The notes below the pieces were generated by a model that did no database searches, was not told the DNA's origin, and saw nothing but the letters and a program-made list of their open reading frames with translations. A program made the translations under genes and the position numbers. DNA of 64,000 bases from Gemmobacter caeni (lineage in GTDB: Bacteria > Pseudomonadota > Alphaproteobacteria > Rhodobacterales > Rhodobacteraceae): contig NZ_QBKP01000013.1 of the NCBI RefSeq assembly GCF_003054195.1, positions 1-64,000 on the forward strand, given 5' to 3'. Shown here piece after piece: positions 51,367 to 59,843 of the stretch; positions within the stretch are counted from its first letter, which is position 1; every line of letters begins with the position of its first letter.

Positions 51367-52505
51367 TCCGAACCAGCCTTTACCTTGATGAATGTTGCGT
51401 CGCGGGCGTAGGCCTCGATCCAGAGCGCGTATCGCGCCTGGTCGACCTTGACCCTTGCGGCCTTGACCCGGTCGGCCATCAGCGCGATCCGCACGGCCTC
51501 GGCCCGGGCATAGGTGTTGAGATCCAGCGCCTCCTTGGCCGAACTGGTGGTCGGGATCTTCTCGATGAGGACGCGGAGTCGCTTCAGCGAGGCTTCGATC
51601 TCTAGGCTCGCTTCCATGCCATAGTGCAGCCCGGCGTCCGCGACATTGGAGGCCGTGGCAATCGCCATGTCGCGCGGATCGAACGTGCCAACCTGATCAA
51701 TGCCGCTGATCTTGGCCGCATAGGAGTTGAAGAACCCGGTGATGCGGACCACGTAGTCCTGAGTTTCCTTGAAGGGCGGGATGCCGCCGTATTTCGAGAC
51801 ATTGCCGGGACCGGCGTTGTAGGCGGCGAGCGCCAGCGGGACTGAGCCAAACTTGTTGAGCTGGGTCAGGAAATACCGGGCACCACCGTCAAGCTGCAGC
51901 ATCGGATCGTCATAGTAGGCCGGATAGATGCCGAGGTCCTTTGCCGTATCCGGCATCACCTGCGTCAGGCCGAAAGCGCCGACAGGCGAGCGTGCCCCGA
52001 TGGAAAACCCGGATTCCTGCTTCACAAGGCTCTGGAACCAGATGCGGAATTCGACCGGATTGAGGCCAGCCCGCGCGAGCCCCGGGTGGCCCGCGTATTT
52101 CTTCGCAGTGGCGATGATCATCTCTTCGATACCGGTCTTGCCATCCCCGAAAAGACGCGCCGCATAGGGGCTGTCATGCTCGACATCATAGAGGACTTCC
52201 GCCTCGGCTCCCGGGATCACTTCCAGATCGCCGATCCATGGCGTGGTGCCGGTCATCATCGAGAGCGTGGCGTCGAGCGCATTAAGCTGTTCCTGATGCA
52301 GCTCTGCAATCCGCGCCTTCTTGTCGGTCTCAAACTCCCGCGCTATGGACAAACGGTTCATCTGCGCGATCTCGAGGCCGTGCTGGATGATCGACTTGCT
52401 ATCGGCAATCGGCACGCCACGTGCGAGCGCCGCAAGAGGCAGCACAGTGATCATCAAGACAAGCGCCCTGACTGAGGCTGGTGATCTAACGGCAAGGAAT
52501 GACAT
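51363..52505 (-). CDS. VirB1/VirB5 hybrid: lytic transglycosylase within a VirB5-like protein
   Basis: The 380-residue exported protein begins with a signal peptide (VRALVLMITVLPLAALARGV). It then has a VirB5-like helical segment (about 30-85), and a transglycosylase domain (about 145-260) with the catalytic Glu in SLVKQESGFSIGARSPVGAF. AYNAGPGNV and a GLTQVMP motif are also present. The last 110 residues return to VirB5-like sequence (KRLRVLIEKIPTTSSAKEAL). It would cleave peptidoglycan to let the channel pass. An unusual feature is that the enzyme is embedded in a pilus-type scaffold. A separate VirB1 is encoded at the operon's start. Confidence 0.75.
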   Translation of the reverse strand: MSFLAVRSPASVRALVLMITVLPLAALARGVPIADSKSIIQHGLEIAQMNRLSIAREFETDKKARIAELHQEQLNALDATLSMMTGTTPWIGDLEVIPGAEAEVLYDVEHDSPYAARLFGDGKTGIEEMIIATAKKYAGHPGLARAGLNPVEFRIWFQSLVKQESGFSIGARSPVGAFGLTQVMPDTAKDLGIYPAYYDDPMLQLDGGARYFLTQLNKFGSVPLALAAYNAGPGNVSKYGGIPPFKETQDYVVRITGFFNSYAAKISGIDQVGTFDPRDMAIATASNVADAGLHYGMEASLEIEASLKRLRVLIEKIPTTSSAKEALDLNTYARAEAVRIALMADRVKAARVKVDQARYALWIEAYARDATFIKVKAGSE

Positions 52506-52689
52506 CGGCCAGCGAGCTGTCCACGCGCGAGGCAGGATACGAAGTCGGGCTTGCGCCCTTTGTGGAACTGGTCACAGTGGAACCAGATTGCGCCCAGCAA
52601 TTGGTTTTCCGGATCGGCACGTCTCCACAGCCCGCGAGCGCAACACCAAGAAAGCCCATAAGGATACTTATGTAATGTATTGAGTTCAT
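52486..52689 (-). CDS. virB7: VirB7-like lipoprotein
   Basis: The 67-residue product has a lipoprotein signal with lipobox LAGC (ILMGFLGVALAGCGDVP). A short Ser/Thr-rich mature part contains two further cysteines (NCWAQSGST, DVIPCR). VirB7 is a small outer-membrane lipoprotein that stabilises VirB9. It lies 8 bp after virB4 and overlaps the start of the hybrid gene by 20 bp. Assignment rests on size, lipobox and position; sequence conservation in VirB7 is low. Confidence 0.65.
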   Translation of the reverse strand: MNSIHYISILMGFLGVALAGCGDVPIRKTNCWAQSGSTVTSSTKGASPTSYPASRVDSSLADVIPCR

Positions 52690-52696
52690 TGAGTAA

Positions 52697-55039
52697 TCAT
52701 TCCTTCCAGAATTTGGACCGCGCGGCGTAGTCAGCACCGAAGGCATTGAGTCCGGCCTGACCGCCGCCGAGGGCCGTCAGCAGAGGCCCGAGTGCCTTCA
52801 GATCGACGTTCAGCACCGTCGAGCCGCGTGGGGAACGTGACAGGACCAGCCGTTGACCCGGGATCGGGTTCAGGACGAAATCCAGCTCGCCATCGGTCAG
52901 CCGGAAGCTGTCGTAGTCGGCCGAGGCTGCTTCACCGTTCGGGAAGAGAAGCTGGTTCGGCAGCGCTTCCAGGATCGACCGGGCTTTCGATCCCCGGATC
53001 TGGCTCGGGAACTGGGTCATCATCACGACGACCACGTTCTTCTTCCGGGCCGTCACAAGCCATTCGGCGAGCTTTCTGGCGAAGTATTCGTCGTCAAGGA
53101 CCTTCCAGGCCTCGTCGATCAGGATCAGTGTCGGGCGTTTTTCCTCGATCATCATCTCGATGCGGCGGAAGAGATAGCCGAGGATCGCGGTGCGCTCGGT
53201 GCCGAGATCAAGGATTTCCGTCAGGTCGACGGCCGTCACATCATGGCTGGTGAAGTCGACCACCGGCTCCTTGGCTTCGCCGAACACCCAACCGTAGCGG
53301 CCGTCCGGTCCCCATTCCCGGAGACGCTGCGCGAGATCGAGGCCATCGCCGACATCCCCGAAGAGCTCCTGAAACGATTGGAAATTCCTGAGCCCCTCGC
53401 GTGCCTTGCCATTCTGGGCGATGGCAGATTTGAGCGCCTCCGATTGCAGCGGCGTCATTGGCCCGGAGCGGGATTCCAGAAGGGCCACCAGCCAGTCGAG
53501 AAGCCAGGCTTCCCCGCGCTCTCCGGCCTCGGTCGCGAGCGGGTTCAAGCCCGTCGGGCGTCCAGCGCGGACTTCGGCATAGCGGCCATCAAGGGCAAGC
53601 ACGGCCATCTTGAGACCAGCTTCCTTGTCGAAGATGATGGTCCGGCCGCCCGCCCTTTGGGCCTGGGCCGCGAGGAAGGCGACGGTCGTCGTCTTGCCGC
53701 CGCCGGATTTGCCGAGAACGAGGGTGTGGCCGTTGGTCGGCTCTGCCGTCGGGTCGCACGGTTCGTGGAAGCTGAAGCGATGCAGCGAACCCTGTAGCGT
53801 CTGAAACGCCGTGATCGGCGTCGCCCAAGGCAGACGCGGCTTCTCCGTCCCGGTAGCGGCGGCGTGGAGGGCCGCCATGTCTGCAAAATTGATTGACGAC
53901 ACCGTCATGTCGCGCGCCCGGTAATCCATGTTGCCGGGATGCATGGCGAAGAAGGACGCTTCGAGCGCTGTGACTTCGCGCACAAGCCGCATGCCGTTCT
54001 GATGCGCGATACCGCGGATGCGGGCCACCTGAGAGTCGAGCGCGGTTTCGGTTTCCGCAAAGACCGTGATTGTCATCTGATGCACGCCAAAGCCAAGCGC
54101 GCCGCTTTCGGCCTTGTCCGCTGCCTCGAAAAGCTGGGCTTCGACAGTGGCGGCGATGTCTTCCGCCGACCGCATTTGGGCCACGCGGCGCTTCACCCGC
54201 TCGGCGATGCTGCCCCGTTCAATCGGCGTGTAGCTGTGGGTGATGATTGTATCCTGCGTGGCCCCGAGCGCATCGAGCATGCCGGGCCAGGTCGCATTGG
54301 CATAGGATTTGACATAGAGAACGGTGGCGAGTTTCGGGGTGGACGTCCCCTCTTCGATCTCGACCACGCCCTTGCCAAACTGCACGGAGGCACCGGCGGC
54401 GTCTTCCGCAAGGAGGCAGTACGGGCTGCGCGGGTGCGCCCGCAACTCACCGGTCAGAAGCGAGGCGTAAAAGCCGATCAGGCTTCCATCACTGATCTTC
54501 ATCCTGCGGGTCTTGATGCCAAGACCGGTCTCAAGGATGGAGACCACCTCACGCAGCTCTTCCAGACGCCGCGCGGTGTCTTCGCCCCAGACCCGGGCCG
54601 CAGCCTTGCCAAAGAGCGGAACAGCCAGCGGGGTCACTTGTCGCCGGACGACGGTCAGGATCAACACCGAGTCCTGCAGGTTGCGGCGGCTAAGCTCATG
54701 CCGCCAGGCCCTGTCGATGTCGGCTGCAAAGCTCAGCCCATGGATCGGCGCGATGCCGGTCTCTGCAGGACGCATCATCCGGTGCAGATAGAAGGTGAAA
54801 CGCTCATCGAGCGTGTCGAGGAGATGCGCGAAGCCTGCCCGAAGGGCTGCGACCGAAGCCGCGCCTGACGTAACCCCGTCGATGCCGGTCACCTCAAGCG
54901 ACAGCATCAGCGCATTGTCCCTTGTGCGGACGACCTCGTCATCAAGCTCGATGACGTAAGGTAGATGGGCGTAGATCTTTGGGTTGGCCGGGATCAACCG
55001 TCCTGCCCTGCCCCGCGGCGTCGTGCGCTCAAGAAACAT
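52697..55039 (-). CDS. virB4: VirB4 (CagE/TrbE/VirB4) ATPase
   Basis: The 780-residue ATPase has Walker A in LGKSGGGKTTTVAF (GKSGGGKT at about 443-450), Walker B in PTLILIDEAWKVLD, and RARSI/TQFPSQIRGSKA further on. It powers pilus subunit extraction and substrate transfer with VirB11 and VirD4. Its start overlaps virB3 by 11 bp. Length is usual for the family (about 790). Confidence 0.92.
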   Translation of the reverse strand: MFLERTTPRGRAGRLIPANPKIYAHLPYVIELDDEVVRTRDNALMLSLEVTGIDGVTSGAASVAALRAGFAHLLDTLDERFTFYLHRMMRPAETGIAPIHGLSFAADIDRAWRHELSRRNLQDSVLILTVVRRQVTPLAVPLFGKAAARVWGEDTARRLEELREVVSILETGLGIKTRRMKISDGSLIGFYASLLTGELRAHPRSPYCLLAEDAAGASVQFGKGVVEIEEGTSTPKLATVLYVKSYANATWPGMLDALGATQDTIITHSYTPIERGSIAERVKRRVAQMRSAEDIAATVEAQLFEAADKAESGALGFGVHQMTITVFAETETALDSQVARIRGIAHQNGMRLVREVTALEASFFAMHPGNMDYRARDMTVSSINFADMAALHAAATGTEKPRLPWATPITAFQTLQGSLHRFSFHEPCDPTAEPTNGHTLVLGKSGGGKTTTVAFLAAQAQRAGGRTIIFDKEAGLKMAVLALDGRYAEVRAGRPTGLNPLATEAGERGEAWLLDWLVALLESRSGPMTPLQSEALKSAIAQNGKAREGLRNFQSFQELFGDVGDGLDLAQRLREWGPDGRYGWVFGEAKEPVVDFTSHDVTAVDLTEILDLGTERTAILGYLFRRIEMMIEEKRPTLILIDEAWKVLDDEYFARKLAEWLVTARKKNVVVVMMTQFPSQIRGSKARSILEALPNQLLFPNGEAASADYDSFRLTDGELDFVLNPIPGQRLVLSRSPRGSTVLNVDLKALGPLLTALGGGQAGLNAFGADYAARSKFWKE

Positions 55040-55295
55040 GGCGCCGCCTCCGGTTCAGGATGGCCAGCGGCGTCACCTGCATCATGACGGCAAAGACATG
55101 GTGCCCGTTCGGGTTCAACTTGGTGGCAACACGGGCAAACCCGTACCAGACGGGGGCGGTCAGGAACCACCAGACCGGTTTGAACAGGATGAAGGGCAGC
55201 ACGGTCATCGCGCCCACCGCCATGGCATAGGGCATCGGCAGGCCGAGAAACCTGGCTTGCCGCGAGAGCCCGAGGATGACCGCGCTTTTCTCCAT
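55029..55295 (-). CDS. virB3: VirB3 inner-membrane protein
   Basis: The 88-residue protein has GLSRQARFLGLPMPYAMAVG and one or two hydrophobic segments (MAVGAMTVLPFILFKPVWWF). NPNGHHVFAVM closes the family pattern. VirB3 associates with VirB4 in pilus assembly. It overlaps virB4 by 11 bp. Confidence 0.85.
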   Translation of the reverse strand: MEKSAVILGLSRQARFLGLPMPYAMAVGAMTVLPFILFKPVWWFLTAPVWYGFARVATKLNPNGHHVFAVMMQVTPLAILNRRRRHVS

Positions 55296-55310
55296 GAATC
55301 CTGCCCCGCC

Positions 55311-55610
55311 TCAGCTGAAGGACGAGCGCAGGTTGGCGACGATGGCAGGCCCCGCGAACACAAGGAAGGCGCCGACCACGACCAGCGCCACCCAGGCCCA
55401 GCTGATCCGGTTGAAGGCCGCGAGAAAGCCGGTCACCACAAAGGCGATGCCGAAAAAGGCTGTCGACAGCGTGCCCCGGAACGAATCCAGCAAGCCGGTC
55501 GCCACCTTTTCGGCCTTTGCGAACTTTACCTGCGCCAAGGCAGGTTCCGCATGGATGGCCAAAGCCAGCCCCGCGGCCAGCGCGAGGAGAACGAGATGTG
55601 ATTTCTGCAT
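55311..55610 (-). CDS. virB2: VirB2 pilin
   Basis: The 99-residue precursor has signal peptide VLLALAAGLALAIHAEPALA. Its mature part has two long hydrophobic helices (TLSTAFFGIAFVVTGFLAAF, ALVVVGAFLVFAGPAIVANL). It is the major subunit of the conjugative pilus. It is followed directly by virB3 (15 bp). Confidence 0.88.
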   Translation of the reverse strand: MQKSHLVLLALAAGLALAIHAEPALAQVKFAKAEKVATGLLDSFRGTLSTAFFGIAFVVTGFLAAFNRISWAWVALVVVGAFLVFAGPAIVANLRSSFS

Positions 55611-55622
55611 GGGGTCCTTCCG

Positions 55623-56312
55623 TCAGGTTTCCGCAAGAATGCGGTCATAGGTCGCGAATACCCGTCGGACATGGGTCCGGGTCTCGCGATAAGGGGGAAT
55701 GCCATCATGCTTCCGGACCGCCTCCGGCCCGGCATTATAAGCGGCCAGGGCAAGGTCGAGGCGGCCGAATGCAGCCAGTTGCTCCAGAAGGTAGCGGGCA
55801 CCGCCGTCAAGGTTCTCGATCGGCTGGCCCGCATCGACGCCAAGAGAACGTGCGGTGCCGGGCATCAATTGGGCAAGACCGATTGCTCCGGCGGAGCTGA
55901 CAGCTCTCTGTGAATAGTTGCTTTCGACCTTGATCATCGCCTGAAAGAACGCGGTCCATTCCCTGGGAGAAAGATCAATCTTAGCCAGGGCGGGATGATC
56001 CTGATACCGGGCCGCGACAAGCCGGATTGCGGGCAGCACCTCGGCTGGCGCCGCAACGCCCTTGGAGCTATAGGAGACCTCAGTCGTCGCCCCTGCCCCT
56101 TCCCGGACTTCTTCTTCCGTATCCGGATGCGCCGGAACAATCAGCTTTCCTTGGCCGTCATAGCGCAGGACTGATGCCTCAAGGGAGGCGAATTCGATCT
56201 CCGTTCCCTGCCCTTCCGGTTCATTCCACCGGATGACGTCCGCCTGCGAGGCTCCGCATGCCGCGCCGCACATCGCCAGCGACAGCAGGCACGTCGAGAT
56301 GATCGAGCGCAA
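55623..56312 (-). CDS. virB1: VirB1 lytic transglycosylase
   Basis: The catalytic Glu lies in AMIKVESNYSQRAVSSAGAI, with GLAQLMPGTARSLGVD and AYNAGPEAVRKH after it. This is the SLT (GH23) fold that opens peptidoglycan for the channel. The start is uncertain. A TTG at 56312 gives a good signal peptide (RSIISTCLLSLAMCGAACGA) but overlaps the upstream gene by 92 bp; an ATG at about 56273 is shorter. It is the second transglycosylase in this operon. Confidence 0.8.
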   Translation of the reverse strand: MRSIISTCLLSLAMCGAACGASQADVIRWNEPEGQGTEIEFASLEASVLRYDGQGKLIVPAHPDTEEEVREGAGATTEVSYSSKGVAAPAEVLPAIRLVAARYQDHPALAKIDLSPREWTAFFQAMIKVESNYSQRAVSSAGAIGLAQLMPGTARSLGVDAGQPIENLDGGARYLLEQLAAFGRLDLALAAYNAGPEAVRKHDGIPPYRETRTHVRRVFATYDRILAET

Positions 56313-56559
56313 GCTTCCCGAAAGCGAGGCCGAACATGCCGATCGGCGAGTTGACGATCCGTTCCCGGGCCAGAGCCGTGACCAGCATGAAACGCTCACC
56401 GGCACTGTTGACCACATAGAATAGCCATTCGCCGGAAAATCGCCCCTCAGGGTCCGGCGCCGAAACACACTCGATCTCAACTGTCGCTCCCTCAGTGGCC
56501 GCCATCTTGCGGAAATCACGTTCCAGCAAGACGGGCAGCGCACGCCGTTTCGTCGTCAT
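56221..56559 (-). CDS. Hypothetical protein, 112 aa, first gene of the secretion operon
   Basis: The 112-residue frame from ATG 56559 begins MTTKRRALPVLLERDFRKMA and contains ECVSAPDPEGRFSGEWLFYV and FMLVTALARERIVNSPIGMF. It reads as a real small soluble protein. It overlaps the extended virB1 start on the same strand by 92 bp, so one of the two starts may be shorter than annotated. Function unknown. It lies just after the divergent promoter region. Confidence 0.5.
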   Translation of the reverse strand: MTTKRRALPVLLERDFRKMAATEGATVEIECVSAPDPEGRFSGEWLFYVVNSAGERFMLVTALARERIVNSPIGMFGLAFGKLALDHLDVPAVAGDVRRGMRSLAGGRHPVE

Positions 56560-56729
56560 GGGGTCCCCTCGGGTTCGATCTCTCGGGGATCGTTGTAGCG
56601 GAAAGTTTTCCGTGCAGCGATGCCTAACAGAAAGTATGGCGCACACAACGTAAAAATGACAAACACGATGAAATAAGTATGAATGGTGAATGACCCAAGA
56701 CCTCCGCGGTCTGGGCGATCACGCGGCGG
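56560..56729. promoter_or_regulatory. Divergent promoter region of the secretion operon
   Basis: This 170-bp gap separates the leftward virB operon from the rightward exported-protein genes. It is more AT-rich than the flanks, with an A/T-rich patch at about 56640-56690. No operator repeat was recognised. It is the only place where a promoter for the 15-kb minus-strand operon is expected. Confidence 0.4.
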
Positions 56730-57161
56730 ATGACTGGGGAACGATCAAAGGTGCCTACATATATAGATGACCGGCATGCGTCGCACGGCCCGCGAAACAA
56801 GGGAAATCCCGCGCCGTTTCGAGTGCTGATCCGAGGGTGGCTCTTACGTCAGGTGGGCGTGCTGCGTGTCGCATTCGCCGTCGCAACCTGCGCCTTGGTC
56901 GGTGTAGTTCCCGCCACCGCACAACCTCAAGTGATTCGCTGTCTGTCGCCCGAAGCACCGATGACCGAGCTGCCGGTAGACGTCCTGGCCGAGTACCGCA
57001 TGGAGATTGCCGCAGAGTTCGAGGCGTATTTCTCGTCGATCACGGAACACATCGCCTGCCTCGATAAAGAGCGCGGCCGCGTCCTGCACGAGGCTCGCGC
57101 CGCGACCGAGGCCTACGCCCGTCTCATCAGCACCATCCCCGCCGGAAAGGACCTTCCGTGA
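56730..57161 (+). CDS. Exported protein, up to 143 aa, unknown
   Basis: The hydrophobic signal segment (VLRVAFAVATCALVGVVPAT) begins about residue 44 of the ATG 56730 frame. A GTG start near 56859, after AGGTGG, is therefore plausible. The mature part is helical and acidic (LPVDVLAEYRMEIAAEFEAY) with paired cysteines (IRCLSPEAP, HIACLDKERG). It overlaps the next gene by 4 bp, and both point away from the secretion operon. It may be a periplasmic accessory of the transfer system. Confidence 0.55.
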   Translation: MTGERSKVPTYIDDRHASHGPRNKGNPAPFRVLIRGWLLRQVGVLRVAFAVATCALVGVVPATAQPQVIRCLSPEAPMTELPVDVLAEYRMEIAAEFEAYFSSITEHIACLDKERGRVLHEARAATEAYARLISTIPAGKDLP

Positions 57162-57796
57162 AACGTCACTTCCCTGCCCTGCTTCTCGGTATCGGGCTTT
57201 CGACCGCCGTCGTCTCGCCAGCCGCCGCCTATCCGGTCGACTGTGCAATTCTGCTCTGCCTCGCGGGCGGCTTTCCCGCCTCGGCCGAATGCGCCCATGC
57301 CCGGGCGGTATTCATCCGGCGCATCACACCCTGGCCGATCGAGCCGCCGCTACAGATCTGGAACTGTCCGATGCGGGCAAGTTTCCGTGGGGAGGCGAAG
57401 CCGTTGGAGCGCCTGTTCGACATCGCTGTTCGTGGTGGACCCGTGCCGATCAACTCAGTTCCGGAAACGCCGTGGGCGCATCAACTCGTCCAGGGGCGGG
57501 CGGATGTTGATATCTCTGGCCCCGCGTTTGATTTCGTCCGCTCGATCCGCGTCTTCGAAATTACCTATCAGCAACACCGAAATCGGGATGGCGGCTGTAA
57601 AAGTTCAGAAAGCGTCTACCTGGGCTCCTATGGCGCACAAGGCAAATACCGCCGTCGCCGAAGCAGTGCCACTGCTGTGCCGTCAGCGTCAGACCTCTCT
57701 GTCCCGGCAGATTGCCTCGGCTACCGACACCGGTCCGTATTTGTCGAATGGCGCGATGCCAAAGGCAGCTACGGACATGAGGAGGTTCACTACTGA
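57158..57796 (+). CDS. Exported cysteine-rich protein of the transfer region
   Basis: The 212-residue protein has a signal peptide (FPALLLGIGLSTAVVSPAAA) and begins its mature part YPVDCAILLCLAGGFPASAE. AHARAVFIRRITPWPIEPPL follows. I recall this N-terminal pattern from small exported proteins next to alphaproteobacterial virB clusters, some labelled TraH. No function is established. A second, 5'-truncated copy lies at the right edge of the window (63666-64000), after the ISL3 element. Confidence 0.65.
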   Translation: MKRHFPALLLGIGLSTAVVSPAAAYPVDCAILLCLAGGFPASAECAHARAVFIRRITPWPIEPPLQIWNCPMRASFRGEAKPLERLFDIAVRGGPVPINSVPETPWAHQLVQGRADVDISGPAFDFVRSIRVFEITYQQHRNRDGGCKSSESVYLGSYGAQGKYRRRRSSATAVPSASDLSVPADCLGYRHRSVFVEWRDAKGSYGHEEVHY

Positions 57797-58011
57797 GACC
57801 CTTAACGACCTTCCGCTCCTGCAACGATCGAAAGACCGCCCTCCCCAGAAACGGAAACGACGCCAGACCATAGGCCCGACGCCGCAATGATTTCCTCATG
57901 GTAGTGGGAATCTAGCGCGAGCTTTGGGTCCGTTCAACCGGCAAACACTTTTGACGGATCGAATTTTTGTACCTTGCGGTCTGGTGTCGCCCCAAGACGG
58001 AACGACACATC

Positions 58012-58854
58012 ATGGAACTCACGACCGGCGCAATTCTGCGCCGCATCACCGAAACGCCGCTCTCCACGGCTGCGCACAAGCTTGCAACGATCATCCTGGA
58101 CGGGATCGCCTGGAAGGACGGTTACAACGGGCTCGAGCGCGGAACGGCCGCGTTTACGCTGGCGCATCTCGCCGAAAAGATGGGGGTTTCGCGGCAGCAT
58201 CTGTCGGTGCTCCTGACCGAACTCGCTGCGTCCAGTCTGGCATTGGTCCGGTGGAAGCCGAACGGCAAGTTTGCACCTTGGCTGTTCCGTTTCGGGGGGC
58301 ACGCTGATGTTGATGCCCAGCCAGATGTCGTGTCAGGCTCAAGCGACACATCACTATCTAGAGAAACTAAGAACAAAACTGTCTTTACAGGGCGGATCGA
58401 GATTTGTGACGAAAGCAACGTCTACCATACGCCTTGGGCCGATCTGATCAAAGCCGCGAAGGCGTCGCTGGCTTGCTGGAACATCGACACCCAGGTCATC
58501 TGGGAGCGGTTCATTGCCTTCAACCGATCGCGAGGGAACGCGGCGGTGCCAGCAGGATTCCTGCTCGGATTTATGCGGCGGTGGCGGACTTCGCTGGATG
58601 CCCCACTGAAACGCGATGCATATGCAACCCCGACGCGTGCCTTGACGCCGAAAGACCTGGAGCTGCACAGGCTGATTTCGGCTGCCCCGAGCAAGAACTG
58701 GCAGTTTCACGCCTCAGACCTGTGTCGCCTCATCGGGCACGCCGCCTACGACGCGCGCGTCTCGGATGTTGTCCAGCGCTTCGGATGCCCACGGTTCGCG
58801 GCCATTCTCGTAGTGCATGGACGCGCAGTGATTGCCGGCGAGATCTCGCGATGA
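58012..58854 (+). CDS. Winged-helix protein, possible replication or transcription factor
   Basis: ATG 58012 gives 280 residues. The N-terminal domain is a winged helix (FTLAHLAEKMGVSRQHLSVL, followed by LTELAASSLALVRWKPNGKF). The rest (about 110-280) is helical and unassigned. Plasmid replication initiators and some regulators share this N-terminal design. No iterons were seen next to it. It could act on the secretion operon or serve as a replication protein. Confidence 0.55.
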   Translation: MELTTGAILRRITETPLSTAAHKLATIILDGIAWKDGYNGLERGTAAFTLAHLAEKMGVSRQHLSVLLTELAASSLALVRWKPNGKFAPWLFRFGGHADVDAQPDVVSGSSDTSLSRETKNKTVFTGRIEICDESNVYHTPWADLIKAAKASLACWNIDTQVIWERFIAFNRSRGNAAVPAGFLLGFMRRWRTSLDAPLKRDAYATPTRALTPKDLELHRLISAAPSKNWQFHASDLCRLIGHAAYDARVSDVVQRFGCPRFAAILVVHGRAVIAGEISR

Positions 58855-59312
58855 CTGTGGAACAGGTCGTCCCTGCTCGGCGGATGCGCCGCTTGCGGCC
58901 GGGCATCACAGTCCGAAACGTTGCGCTAAAGCCTGCAGACATGGGGTGACCACGATTTGCGCGGACACTCTCGACCTTTCTAGGCTCAGGACTTCGGTAA
59001 CGGGGCTGTCCCGGTCAAGCCCTTTTGGGCGTGAGCTTTCACCCGCAGAGGAGCGGACGGGTTGAGGCAATCTTTTTGTCGCCCATCTCGGGCCGGCCTT
59101 CGTTTGAGATCACCCCGGGTGCATGCTTCGGTCCGTGGTCGGCGCGGCGGCCGCCAACATGATGCTAGTTCAATGCAATTCCGATGTGCCCATCTCATTG
59201 GCGTGCTCGATCGGTGTCGGCAACAGTCCGGACCACGGCATCATCGGAACCGCGTCCCTGGGGGGACCTCGAAGGCCTGCCGTGAGGCGGGCGTCCGCTG
59301 GGGGTCCGGTTT
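58855..59312. other. 458-bp gap without recognised gene
   Basis: Only short, compositionally odd frames are present. The right half probably contains debris of the IS66-type element whose transposase tail begins at 59313. No IS end was located on this side. Confidence 0.35.
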
Positions 59313-59435
59313 CTCACCCAAGCCTATCTCGCCGACGTGCTCGGCCGCATCCACGATCATAAGATCAACCGGCTCAACGAACTCCTGCCGTGGAACTGGG
59401 CGCCAATGGCCACCGCTCAGGCCGAGGCTGCCTGA
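59313..59435 (+). pseudogene. IS66 TnpC transposase, C-terminal fragment
   Basis: The frame LTQAYLADVLGRIHDHKINR, then LNELLPWNWAPM, is the diagnostic C-terminus of IS66 TnpC. The stop TGA at 59433-59435 overlaps the ATG of the next gene by one base. Everything before about 59313 is out of frame or unrelated, so only some 40 residues remain. Confidence 0.75.
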
Positions 59436-59731
59436 TGGCGACCGTCACGCACGTCTGCACCATCGACTATGTCGCGAAGATGCTCTGCGAAGACCCCGAG
59501 TTGCTTGAGGCCATCGTCTCCAACGACGACAATCTGACCTACGGTAACATCATCAGCGTCTACACCAGTTCGGAGGAAGCCATTACGGCTCTCACGGACC
59601 GCGGCATCGAAGAACTCGGAGACATGCTCCGGGCCGCACGCATGACCCCCGACACTTGGCATGAGTTCCTCGACGACTTCGTCCACGACGCAGAACTCGT
59701 CGCCCGCATCAAGGCCCAATCGCCGCGGTAG
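59435..59731 (+). CDS. IS66-associated small protein, 98 aa
   Basis: ATG 59435 overlaps the tnpC stop (TGATG). The protein reads MATVTHVCTIDYVAKMLCED and is acidic and helical. Similar short genes follow tnpC in several alphaproteobacterial IS66 elements. Its role in transposition is unknown, and here it is separated from an intact transposase. Confidence 0.6.
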   Translation: MATVTHVCTIDYVAKMLCEDPELLEAIVSNDDNLTYGNIISVYTSSEEAITALTDRGIEELGDMLRAARMTPDTWHEFLDDFVHDAELVARIKAQSPR

Positions 59732-59843
59732 CAACCGGCCGCTTACGGAGAGACGACCATATTGATGTCCCTTCAAATGGGGTTCATCCTCCGAGACCAA
59801 CCAGATCTCGGCAGGTCCAAGGTGACACGCATCGGAGTATGTG

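Larger units (their letters stand above)
59313..59746 (+). mobile_element. IS66-family remnant (3' end)
   Basis: It contains the C-terminal tail of the TnpC transposase, the small gene that follows it, and a candidate right end CCGCTTAC (59739-59746). IS66 ends typically read GTAAGCGG outward. The upstream tnpA, tnpB and most of tnpC are missing. Confidence 0.65.

Noticed and set aside
58012-58854. Definite plasmid replication initiator
   Set aside because: Only the winged helix is visible; there are no iterons and no RepABC or other known Rep signature, so left as possible.
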